Shown piece after piece: positions 1 to 5,924 of a stretch of DNA of 8,054 nucleotides. Numbering within the stretch: position 1 is the stretch's first letter; every line of letters starts with the position of its first letter. The notes under the pieces were generated by a model, which searched no databases, was not told the origin of the DNA, and saw nothing but the letters and a program-made list of their open reading frames with translations. A program made the position numbers and the translations under genes. This stretch comes from Thermococcus sp. (GTDB lineage Archaea > Methanobacteriota_B > Thermococci > Thermococcales > Thermococcaceae): NCBI GenBank assembly GCA_027062125.1, contig JAMOTW010000083.1:1-8054 (forward strand), written 5' to 3'.

Positions 1-303
1 TGCGTTGTGGGCTATGGCAGTGGAAGCTATGAGAAGGTCTTTCAGGGGAGGTCGTTTTCCCTTCTTCATGAGGTCTCTGAAAATCGCTCCCGCTACCTTT
101 GCGGAGTTTTCGTCGAACTCAACCTTAGGCATCATCTCAAGCATGAGCTCCTCCCGCTCTTTCAGGTGACCACAGTGAAGCTCAAAGAGAACAATGGTTG
201 GTAGATGATACTCTCTGTTTCCTTCTTGGTAAAGTTCTTCTACAACCTTTCTGTTCCCGCCGAAGAGCTCGATTACCACGCTGGTGTCCAAGAGTCCATC
301 CAT
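1..303 (-). CDS. vapC: VapC toxin, PIN-domain ribonuclease (3' end off the left edge)
   Basis: This is the N-terminal 101 residues of a PIN-domain protein, read from an ATG at 303 to the window edge with no stop. PIN toxins of VapBC pairs are Mg-dependent RNases that cleave structured RNAs such as tRNA or rRNA. Visible family marks are the opening MDGLLDTSVVIEL with acidic D6, a second acidic residue E41 in IVLFELHCG, and D89 in the typical KDLLIASTAIAH segment. The fourth acidic residue would lie past the edge. The start is supported by a GGAGG ribosome binding site at 311-315, 7 nt upstream. The gene overlaps the 3' end of vapB by 31 nt in another frame, so the two are co-transcribed and probably translationally coupled. 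VapC families usually have about 130 residues, so roughly 30 are missing off-window. The RNA target cannot be predicted. Confidence 0.92.
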   Translation of the reverse strand, partial: MDGLLDTSVVIELFGGNRKVVEELYQEGNREYHLPTIVLFELHCGHLKEREELMLEMMPKVEFDENSAKVAGAIFRDLMKKGKRPPLKDLLIASTAIAHNA

Positions 304-503
304 TCTTCAACCTCCTTCAATTCCTTCTTGAGCTCTTCAAGCTCTTCAGGGGTTCTCGTCCCGAAGGCAATCATCAGCACGTCGAGATTGCCCTTCTTTT
401 TCTTGCCTATGAGCTCTCTCAAAAGCTCGGAAAAGCTCTTGTTGCCCTTCATCTTGACGAGCTCATAGTAAACGTCATCTGCTATCGTAATTGTCTTGCC
501 CAT
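273..503 (-). CDS. vapB: VapB antitoxin, ribbon-helix-helix type (COG1753/DUF217-like)
   Basis: This 76-residue protein begins MGKTITIADDVYYELVKMKG. That is the short strand plus helix opening of a ribbon-helix-helix DNA-binding domain, expected over about residues 1-45. It is followed by a lysine patch (GKKKKGN, about 33-39). A highly charged helix rich in EELEELKKELKEVEE (about 52-66) leads into the C-terminus and should wrap the VapC active site. In this family the antitoxin neutralises the toxin, and the complex represses its own promoter. I place the start at the ATG at 503 rather than the ATG at 524, because GGTGA at 509-513 sits 5 nt before it. The upstream ATG lies inside the palindrome that looks like the operator. 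It overlaps vapC downstream by 31 nt. Family assignment is from remembered sequence patterns. Confidence 0.9.
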   Translation of the reverse strand: MGKTITIADDVYYELVKMKGNKSFSELLRELIGKKKKGNLDVLMIAFGTRTPEELEELKKELKEVEEWMDSWTPAW

Positions 504-518
504 TTTTCTCACCCACAA

Positions 519-532
519 GTGCATGCATGCAC
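519..532. promoter_or_regulatory. Perfect 14-bp palindrome, candidate VapBC autoregulatory operator
   Basis: GTGCATGCATGCAC reads the same on both strands. It lies between the vapB TATA element (537-544) and the vapB ribosome binding site (509-513), across the region where transcription should start. A dimeric ribbon-helix-helix VapB would bind such a site and block initiation. The palindrome is seen directly; the operator role is inferred from position and from known autoregulation of VapBC systems. Confidence 0.6.
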
Positions 533-536
533 GAAA

Positions 537-544
537 TATTTAAA
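537..544 (-). promoter_or_regulatory. TATA box of the vapBC operon
   Basis: The minus strand reads TTTAAATA within an AT-only run (534-548). It lies about 35 nt upstream of the vapB ATG. Archaeal initiation about 25 nt downstream would fall near 513-517, giving a leader of roughly 10-14 nt that still contains the GGTGA site. The element contains the TAA stop codon (540-542) of the upstream membrane-protein gene, so the promoter is embedded in that gene's 3' end. Confidence 0.6.
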
Positions 545-1322
545 ATTTGCCCATGAGAACCCTCCAGATGAGCAGGATTTGGGTCAGAACGATCAGCGTT
601 AAAGCCAGAGCGGTCAGTTTCCGAGATTTCTTCGGAAGATAGAGGCCGGTTATACCGAACAGGAAGTTCAGCCCAGAAAGCGCAAGGAGCAAGCTTACCA
701 ACTCCGTTTTTCTTCCAAAGGCCATCATCTTCCCGATTAAATCATCACTCACCGGGTAGTTTGAATGGAGCGCTATGAGCCTGACCGCGATAAGGATTGC
801 CGTGAGGACGAGATTTTCTTTCATAAGCTCAATCAGGAAGTCCCTGTTAGGTTCCCTCCCGGTAAAGAGCCTGTAAAGGGAGTGGGGAAAGATAATAACC
901 CAGATAAACATCGAGATGAGAAAAACGGAGAAGGCGAAGATTTCAGCAAACATCGCGACTCCGCTTAAAAGTCCCATTATCGGGTCTCCAGTCGCCAGAA
1001 GGACCCACGCAAAGATGCCCCAGAAGACAAGGGCGTCGCCGACGATGTTGAACACATCCTTTGGAAGGTAGAGCCTGCCGTGGGTTTTCTCGATTATCTC
1101 GGGCAGTCTTCTGATGTCCTCCCGCGAATAGCCGTAGCGTTCAAGGGTCTTACCAACGAAGTGAAGCGCCACGAGGAGAAAAGGAATGAGAAGGAGGAAA
1201 ATCGCGAAGATGTTCATGGCGTTTAGGTGTTCCCTTACTGGGGGAATGATAAACCAGAGGACGAGCCAAAATACGATGATGAAGACCCACGGGAGGAGGT
1301 AGTCCTTAACAAAGACCCGCAT
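540..1322 (-). CDS. Hypothetical multi-spanning membrane protein
   Basis: I do not recognise this 260-residue protein. It is strongly hydrophobic with about seven likely transmembrane helices, near residues 9-26, 38-57, 95-110, 116-145 (long, perhaps two), 171-186, 211-230 and 238-255. The longest hydrophilic stretch (about 58-94) is charged and includes YGYSREDIRRLPEIIEKTHG. No catalytic motif, ATP-binding loop or transporter signature is visible. I chose the ATG at 1322. The open frame continues upstream to a GTG at 1442, but a TATA-like element at 1343-1350 would place the transcript start almost at 1322. The extension is also low-complexity and lacks a ribosome binding site. The mRNA is therefore probably leaderless or nearly so. 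It lies downstream of the radical SAM gene on the same strand, 116 bp away, with its own promoter. It is probably a Thermococcales-restricted protein. Confidence 0.75.
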   Translation of the reverse strand: MRVFVKDYLLPWVFIIVFWLVLWFIIPPVREHLNAMNIFAIFLLLIPFLLVALHFVGKTLERYGYSREDIRRLPEIIEKTHGRLYLPKDVFNIVGDALVFWGIFAWVLLATGDPIMGLLSGVAMFAEIFAFSVFLISMFIWVIIFPHSLYRLFTGREPNRDFLIELMKENLVLTAILIAVRLIALHSNYPVSDDLIGKMMAFGRKTELVSLLLALSGLNFLFGITGLYLPKKSRKLTALALTLIVLTQILLIWRVLMGKF

Positions 1323-1342
1323 GGCCGTTAATATTCCCGGGG

Positions 1343-1350
1343 GTAAATAA
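1343..1350 (-). promoter_or_regulatory. TATA box of the membrane-protein gene (probably leaderless mRNA)
   Basis: The minus strand reads CGAAAAGG then TTATTTAC, which resembles a purine-rich TFB-recognition element followed by a TATA box. The distance from TATA to the ATG at 1322 is about 21-28 nt, so initiation would fall at or just before the start codon. No ribosome binding site precedes that ATG, which agrees with leaderless translation. Confidence 0.5.
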
Positions 1351-1370
1351 CCTTTTCGAAATCCTTGGAA

Positions 1371-1400
1371 CTTATGCCCCCGTAAGTTGCTTACGCCCCC
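1371..1400. repeat. Tandem direct repeat overlapping a 6-bp inverted repeat
   Basis: CTTATGCCCCC (1371-1381) recurs as CTTACGCCCCC (1390-1400) with one mismatch and a 19-bp period. Within it CGTAAG (1381-1386) and CTTACG (1390-1395) form a perfect inverted repeat around TTG. It lies about 20-50 bp upstream of the TATA element of the membrane-protein gene, where archaeal activators commonly bind. A regulator site is plausible, but no regulator can be named. Confidence 0.5.
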
Positions 1401-1420
1401 GGAACCAGCAACTAGAGGGA

Positions 1421-1430
1421 TAAAATAATA
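1421..1430 (-). terminator. T-rich putative terminator after the radical SAM gene
   Basis: The minus strand reads TATTATTTTA starting 8 nt after the TGA stop. Archaeal RNA polymerase terminates at T-rich tracts without needing a hairpin. The run is short and interrupted, so this is only a suggestion. Confidence 0.3.
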
Positions 1431-1438
1431 GCGGGAAC

Positions 1439-2524
1439 TCACGGCAACGGAACCCTCTCGACCTCAATCCCCTCGAAGGTCGGGTACTCCTCGACGATGA
1501 AGAACCTCACGTCGCCCTCTATTGCCTCAGCCAGCTCGACGGCGACCTCTTCCGGCATCTCAATCCTGCCCTTTTCCCTGTTGATGTACAGCCACTCCGG
1601 TGGAACCTCTGCATCCTCCACAAGAAGCGCGTAGAGCTCGTCGAGGTCGTCGTATTCGGCTATGCCAAACCGGAGCGTCCCGTCCTCGGTTATCTCCATG
1701 TAGGGTTTAGCGACCTTCCTCGCCATCCTCTTGAGGCGGTTCTTGAGCTGGACTGCATCCTTCAGCTTTGCCGTGCACAGGTGGTAGCTCAGCGAAGTGT
1801 TCTTCTCACCCCACTCGAGAAGCTTTAGACCGAGCTCGAGCGAGCCCCTAATGGCGGCGCTCTCGTCGCTCACCGGCTGGTAGCCCATATCCAAAAGCGT
1901 CTTGAGCGTCATCTCGCTGTACTCCAGTTCGTTCACGTTGAGGAACTTCGCCCCGAGCTCGTCGAGGAACTCAGCGTACCACCTCATCCTATCGAACTGC
2001 CCCGGAATCGAGGGAATCTCGCCGCCGACGTCCCAGTCGAAGTCGAAGGCGTTCCTTATGTTCTCTATCTCGACCTTGAAGAGCTTTGAGTGCGGGTTGA
2101 AAAGGTCCGGGTGGAAGCGTATCTCGTCCAGTCCAGCGTCGTAGAGCTTCTCGAGGTTCTTTTTAGTCGCCAGAGCCCCCGTGGTGTAGAGGTGAACATG
2201 GAAGTCCTCGCCAAAGCGCTCCTTCAGGAGCTTTATGTACTCCACAGTTCTGTCGAGCCTCGCGAGCGGGTCCCCACCTGTGACGCCAGCACCTTTGGCA
2301 TCCTGCAGGAGGGCCTCATCAATGACATCATCAACACCCCTAACCGGTCTCTCGTTGGCGTAAACCACATCCTCCCTCCGCCACGGGCTGAGCGGGCAGT
2401 AGAAGCAGTCCCTCGGGCAGACCCCCGTCGTGAATAGAACAAGCTTCTCGCCCCTAACACAGAGCTGGCAACCCTTCGGCAGTTCTCTCACGGCGTACGA
2501 AAAATAAGGCGTCTCCCAGACCAA
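1439..2524 (-). CDS. Uncharacterised radical SAM protein, COG2108-like
   Basis: This 361-residue protein carries CPRDCFYC, giving the CxxxCxxC ligands of the radical SAM 4Fe-4S cluster at C36, C40 and C43. A GGD at 83-85 stands in for the usual GGE that binds SAM, and TTG occurs near 114-116. Such enzymes generate a 5'-deoxyadenosyl radical. The overall pattern resembles the archaeal COG2108 group, related by sequence to pyruvate formate-lyase activating enzyme and without an assigned reaction that I know of. Only three other cysteines exist: C19 and C22 (GCQLC) and C250 (HLCTAK). They could bind an auxiliary cluster or metal. For the start I prefer the TTG at 2524, because GAGGTGA sits exactly 5 nt upstream. 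A GTG at 2533 would add three residues but lies inside that ribosome binding site. The gene diverges from rnp2. The substrate is unknown. Confidence 0.85.
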   Translation of the reverse strand: MVWETPYFSYAVRELPKGCQLCVRGEKLVLFTTGVCPRDCFYCPLSPWRREDVVYANERPVRGVDDVIDEALLQDAKGAGVTGGDPLARLDRTVEYIKLLKERFGEDFHVHLYTTGALATKKNLEKLYDAGLDEIRFHPDLFNPHSKLFKVEIENIRNAFDFDWDVGGEIPSIPGQFDRMRWYAEFLDELGAKFLNVNELEYSEMTLKTLLDMGYQPVSDESAAIRGSLELGLKLLEWGEKNTSLSYHLCTAKLKDAVQLKNRLKRMARKVAKPYMEITEDGTLRFGIAEYDDLDELYALLVEDAEVPPEWLYINREKGRIEMPEEVAVELAEAIEGDVRFFIVEEYPTFEGIEVERVPLP

Positions 2525-2559
2525 ACTCCTCACCTCGCTAACTCAGCCTCGGGGCATGG

Positions 2560-2567
2560 CTTAAAAA
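2560..2567. promoter_or_regulatory. AT-rich TATA-like element between divergent genes, possibly shared
   Basis: CTTAAAAA on the plus strand (TTTTTAAG on the minus strand) is the only TATA-like sequence I see in the short gap between the radical SAM gene and rnp2. Going right, initiation about 25 nt away would be near 2590, just before the rnp2 ribosome binding site. Going left, it would be near 2537, just before the GAGGTGA of the radical SAM gene. One TBP site could therefore serve both directions. This is inference from spacing. Confidence 0.45.
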
Positions 2568-2598
2568 GGTTGGTGGCCAAATCCGTGAAGGTGTGAAC

Positions 2599-2961
2599 AT
2601 GCGAGAGAAGCCGAAGTACCTGCCGCCCACCCTGAGGGACAAGCACCGCTACATAGCCTTTCAGGTCATCGGGGAGAGGCCGTTTAAGAAGGATGAGATA
2701 AAGAGGGCCATATGGGACGCGAGCCTCTCAACGCTGGGAATCCTCGGCTCGGCGAGGGCAAAACCCTGGTTCATCAAGTTCGACGAGAGGAGCCAGACCG
2801 GAATCGTCAGAGTCGACAGGAAGCACGTGGAGGAGCTGCGCTTCGCCCTGACGCTCGTTACGGAGATAAACGGTTCAAAGGCTATCTTCCGGACGCTCGG
2901 CGTTTCTGGGACGATAAAAAGACTGAAGAGGAAGTTTCTGGCCGAGTATGGGTGGAAATAA
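2599..2961 (+). CDS. rnp2: RNase P protein component 2 (Pop5 subunit)
   Basis: This 120-residue protein is a subunit of archaeal RNase P, which removes the 5' leader of pre-tRNA. Pop5 pairs with Rpp30 and supports the catalytic domain of the RNase P RNA. It is recognised by LPPTLRDKHRYIAF near the N-terminus, KPWFIKFD and TGIVRVDR in the middle, and RTLGVSGTIKRLKRKFL near the C-terminus. It matches the Pyrococcus horikoshii Pop5 sequence as I remember it, at the same length. The start is the ATG at 2599, with AAGGTG at 2588-2593 as ribosome binding site. A GTG at 2593 is in frame but is part of that site. The gene ends 8 bp before the 3' end of the convergent binding-protein gene, so its transcript probably runs some way antisense into that gene. 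Confidence 0.97.
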   Translation: MREKPKYLPPTLRDKHRYIAFQVIGERPFKKDEIKRAIWDASLSTLGILGSARAKPWFIKFDERSQTGIVRVDRKHVEELRFALTLVTEINGSKAIFRTLGVSGTIKRLKRKFLAEYGWK

Positions 2962-2977
2962 AGAAAGGGTCAACCCT
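2962..2977 (-). terminator. Weak hairpin with T-rich tract after the binding-protein gene
   Basis: On the minus strand AGGGT and ACCCT (2966-2977, 2-nt loop) overlap the TGA stop and are followed by TTCTT and more T-rich sequence reaching into rnp2. The region between the two convergent stops is only 8 bp, so termination signals must lie inside the opposite genes. The stem is short, and confidence is low. Confidence 0.3.
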
Positions 2978-5825
2978 GCGCCACTATTGTGACGCTGTCT
3001 CCTGCGCTGAAGCCGCTCGTGTCTCCTTGGCTTGCTCCGGGGAGGGGAATGTCCGCTCCCGGTTCAGTGTCTTCCCAGAGACCAACCAGGTAGTTCAGCC
3101 CGCTGTATGAGCCGAGGTTCGGATAAACCTGGGTCATGAAGTAGTAGGTGCCCGCCGCCGTGCTGTCGGCGTCGGTTCCGTAAACTGTTACCACGAGCGC
3201 CCCCGTGGCCCTGTCGTTGAAGAACTGGATGACAAAATATCCCCTGGTTACATTCCACCAAGGCTTCGGGACGTTCCAGACGAACTCCTCGTTGGGAGTG
3301 AGGATTCTGATGATCCCAGGATCTATTTCCATGTGAACAAACACCATGCCGTCGTATTTTGCCGTTATCCTGTTGACCAGTGGACCGCCAACGGACACTA
3401 TCACGTCGCTTGAGCTGGCCATACTGAGATCGAACTCATTAGCGAGCGTTGAAACAGTACGAACCGTGATGGGGACCGTACGGGACATGTATTGGGCGGC
3501 CGAGAAAGCATCGGGAGTTCCCAGGTTGTTAAAGACGAAGTATACCCTGCTGGCGTTCTGGACGGCGGAGGCGTACGAACCGATGTCACCGTACTGTCTT
3601 CCGAGGAACTCAAGGGCATCCTTTACTGTGATACTTGGCTGGTGCTTTGGATCCAGGGTGTTCGGGTAGTAGCCGAGCGGTGAGTACCATGAGTAGATCA
3701 GCCAGTTCTGGTACACGCTTTCAAGACCCCCGGCATCCCAACCGCCGGTGTAGAGGTTCCACTCATAATTGCTAATCGGCTTCCTAAAGACAATATCGAA
3801 AGCTTCATACTTGTCCAGGAGAATCCTATCCACCTTGAAACCAACCTTCTTCTCAAGGAGGTCGGCAACGTAGAGGCCAATCTCGTGCCTCTCGTCCTCA
3901 ATACGGATGATGAACTTAATCTCAACCGGCTGGTCATCGAAGTACCAGAAGCCGTCATCCTTCTTCTCGAGCTTGTGACCGTACTTGGCAACCTGTTGCT
4001 GGGCTTTCCTCATGCCCTCATCTATGAGCCGAAGAGCGTAGAGGATGTCTCCCTCCGGAGAGAGCCCGAGGGCACGGTATGATGGAGAGACATACTGGTA
4101 CACTGGATCAGTTGAACTTACACCCCCAAACATTGGGGTTCCCGCCCCATTGAGAATACTGTTAACTATGTAGTCCCTGTTCACAAGGTAATTAAGGGCG
4201 AACCTGAGTTCCCGGATGGCGAACGGATTAAAGTAAGTTCCATTGTTGAGGGTTACCATAGGGGCATCCTTGTCAGGATCGTGGTAGGGGTTCATTGTGA
4301 CCTCAAAGGCACTATAGGATCCCGGATACAGAGTGACTGACTGGAGAACGTTCTCCCCTAAGGACATGACCCTCGGTAGATCAACCATGAACAGTCCAAT
4401 ATCGATGTTGCCACCGCTTATCTCCGAAAGAGCGGTGTCGAGATTCGTTCCAGAGACGAACTCAATAACATTAGGATGGCCGGTTAATAACATGTACGAC
4501 TCGGATGTGAAAACCCTACGGGATCCCGCGAACTTCTCAAGACGTATACGCCGCAGGGGATAGTACTTCTCAATAATGTACGGACCGTTACTGATTACGA
4601 AATGACCGTGGGACTGGTAGAAGTCAACGTCCGCACTGAAACGGGAAGTTGCGGAGCTCCAGTCGATGCCAGGGAACGAAGCAGCAGCGTTACCGGAAGC
4701 AAAACGTCTTATGACTTTCAGGAGATCATCACAGTGACTTGTATTCAGCAGGTCAAGCTGTACTGCGTTGTCCTTCCAGTCCTCAAAGTAGTAGTCTCTG
4801 GAAGCTCCATATGCGGCACCGTTGGCGACGAGCTCACCCATGACCCAGTAGAGCTCCCACGGCATGTCTGGATAGAACATGTACTCCGACGCAGTTACGT
4901 TGTCATCTATTGGGTACGTATAGTTCCCATAAACGACATAGCCATCGGAGAGCCACTGGAACCCGAGGATGTTGCTTGTTTCATAGTAAAACTTGAGGTA
5001 CTGGTCATAGTAAAGGTCTCCCTTAAAATCATAATACGACCATGTGTAGAGGAAGGCTACGTAGTTCTTGAGGTCATCAATCCCACCGGACACACCGTTG
5101 TGCCACTGACCAAAGTCGCAGTGGTAAGTAATCTTGATAGTGGCGTTTTTACCCGCGTTCTCAGCAATCCAGCCTTTGGTCTGGTTGTAGACAACGGCGT
5201 TATTTGGAACCACGAACTGACCCTTCTCAACGGTCCAGGTGCAACGGTAGGGATGATAAAGACCATCAAATCCAAGGTACCCACCCCTATCATGGACAAG
5301 ACTCCAGACAAGCTTCGAGTTCTGGTCCATAATGGCAAGCGAATTCCATGGCTTAGAGAACAGCCTATCCCCGCTGAGGAACGATGCGTTAAGGTAACCG
5401 TCCGGTGTAGTGGCACTCATGAGACTCCATCTATTACCAATGCCATAGTGAGAAGGGGCATAAATACTAGAAAACCTCTGCGTGTTCACCGGATAAAACT
5501 TCCACTTCTCAGCAAGGAAAACCCTAACACTGTCCAGGATACCCATGACAAGGCCAACCTTCTGAAGGTCCCAGTACTGGTCAGCACTGTTGATGACGAC
5601 TGTGGTGTTGGTGGCAGGGTCAGTGTACGGGCTCAGGAGGTAACCGAGCTCCTTGGTAGTCCAGTTGGATATCGTAGTCAGGCTCTCCGGCGTGTAGTAG
5701 TTCAGGTCAAGGGCCTTGGCGCCGTAATAGAGGTCCCTGGAAATCGAGGCAGCCTTCACGTTCACTCCCGATACTGTGGCAACGGCCATCAGCAGAACCA
5801 TCAACACCGCGGCTAGCCGTTTCAT
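2970..5825 (-). CDS. Large exported family 5 ABC solute-binding protein with S-layer-like C-terminus
   Basis: This 951-residue protein has a signal peptide (MKRLAAVLMVLLMAVATVSG, cleavage probably near A25-A26) without a lipobox cysteine. Residues from about 30 to 720 match the family 5 (oligopeptide/oligosaccharide) binding-protein pattern: FGQWHNGV near 238-245, ISNGPYIIEKYYP near 411-423, NPFAIRELRFALNYLVNRD near 533-551, and YEWNLYTGGWDAGG near 687-700. From about 770 the sequence changes character. SSDVIVSVGGPLVNRIT (805-821) and VVTVYGTDADSTAAGTYYF (878-896) recall archaeal S-layer C-terminal domains. There are about 11 N-glycosylation sequons and only three cysteines, which suits a secreted surface protein. 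No C-terminal membrane anchor is seen. Most family 5 proteins have 500-800 residues. No permease or ATPase gene is adjacent. The ATG at 5825 has a strong GGAGGTGG site 5 nt upstream. The ligand is unknown: peptide or oligosaccharide. Confidence 0.85.
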   Translation of the reverse strand: MKRLAAVLMVLLMAVATVSGVNVKAASISRDLYYGAKALDLNYYTPESLTTISNWTTKELGYLLSPYTDPATNTTVVINSADQYWDLQKVGLVMGILDSVRVFLAEKWKFYPVNTQRFSSIYAPSHYGIGNRWSLMSATTPDGYLNASFLSGDRLFSKPWNSLAIMDQNSKLVWSLVHDRGGYLGFDGLYHPYRCTWTVEKGQFVVPNNAVVYNQTKGWIAENAGKNATIKITYHCDFGQWHNGVSGGIDDLKNYVAFLYTWSYYDFKGDLYYDQYLKFYYETSNILGFQWLSDGYVVYGNYTYPIDDNVTASEYMFYPDMPWELYWVMGELVANGAAYGASRDYYFEDWKDNAVQLDLLNTSHCDDLLKVIRRFASGNAAASFPGIDWSSATSRFSADVDFYQSHGHFVISNGPYIIEKYYPLRRIRLEKFAGSRRVFTSESYMLLTGHPNVIEFVSGTNLDTALSEISGGNIDIGLFMVDLPRVMSLGENVLQSVTLYPGSYSAFEVTMNPYHDPDKDAPMVTLNNGTYFNPFAIRELRFALNYLVNRDYIVNSILNGAGTPMFGGVSSTDPVYQYVSPSYRALGLSPEGDILYALRLIDEGMRKAQQQVAKYGHKLEKKDDGFWYFDDQPVEIKFIIRIEDERHEIGLYVADLLEKKVGFKVDRILLDKYEAFDIVFRKPISNYEWNLYTGGWDAGGLESVYQNWLIYSWYSPLGYYPNTLDPKHQPSITVKDALEFLGRQYGDIGSYASAVQNASRVYFVFNNLGTPDAFSAAQYMSRTVPITVRTVSTLANEFDLSMASSSDVIVSVGGPLVNRITAKYDGMVFVHMEIDPGIIRILTPNEEFVWNVPKPWWNVTRGYFVIQFFNDRATGALVVTVYGTDADSTAAGTYYFMTQVYPNLGSYSGLNYLVGLWEDTEPGADIPLPGASQGDTSGFSAGDSVTIVAQG

Positions 5826-5830
5826 TTATT

Positions 5831-5876
5831 CCACCTCCAGACAGTAAACTAAAATGGGTTACTAAGAGTATTTAAA
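5831..5876 (-). promoter_or_regulatory. Promoter and strong ribosome binding site of the binding-protein gene
   Basis: A TTTAAATA TATA box (5869-5876, minus strand) is about 45 nt upstream of the ATG, predicting initiation near 5845-5850 and a leader of about 20-25 nt. GGAGGTGG (5831-5838) is the longest match to the 16S rRNA 3' end in the window, which suggests high expression. A short inverted repeat, AGTAA (5843-5847) with TTACT (5859-5863), flanks the predicted start site and could be an operator. Confidence 0.6.
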
Positions 5877-5893
5877 AGAATTTTCTATCCAGA

Positions 5894-5924
5894 TTTTGTT
5901 TACTCAACTCATAAGTTAACAAAA
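5894..5924. repeat. Imperfect 31-bp palindrome between glgA and the binding-protein gene
   Basis: TTTTGTTTACT (5894-5904) and AGTTAACAAAA (5914-5924) are inverted copies of 11 bp with one mismatch and a 9-bp spacer. An alternative inner pairing, AACT (5906-5909) with AGTT (5914-5917), is also possible. The element lies 18 bp upstream of the TATA box of the binding-protein gene and just past the 3' end of glgA. It could be an activator or repressor site, or take part in glgA termination. Confidence 0.5.

Noticed and set aside
1323..1442. A 40-residue N-terminal extension of the membrane protein starting at the GTG at 1442, overlapping the radical SAM stop codon
   Set aside because: The GTGA overlap looks like translational coupling. 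However, no ribosome binding site precedes it, the region contains a T-rich tract, repeats and a TATA-like element, and the extension is low in typical protein features.
2090..2437. Plus-strand open frames opposite the radical SAM gene (1902-2144 and 2090-2437)
   Set aside because: They are shadows of a high-GC coding region; the minus-strand frame carries the CxxxCxxC motif and a ribosome binding site.
2970..3060. Possible frameshift or truncation at the C-terminus of the binding protein, because no membrane anchor follows
   Set aside because: The stop is followed almost at once by the convergent rnp2 gene, and no anchor-like hydrophobic segment appears in other frames nearby, so the end seems natural.
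4602..5816. A 404-codon open frame on the plus strand, antisense to the binding-protein gene
   Set aside because: It lies wholly inside a gene with signal peptide, promoter, strong ribosome binding site and family motifs. Its translation has no recognisable domain and is best explained by codon bias of the opposite strand.
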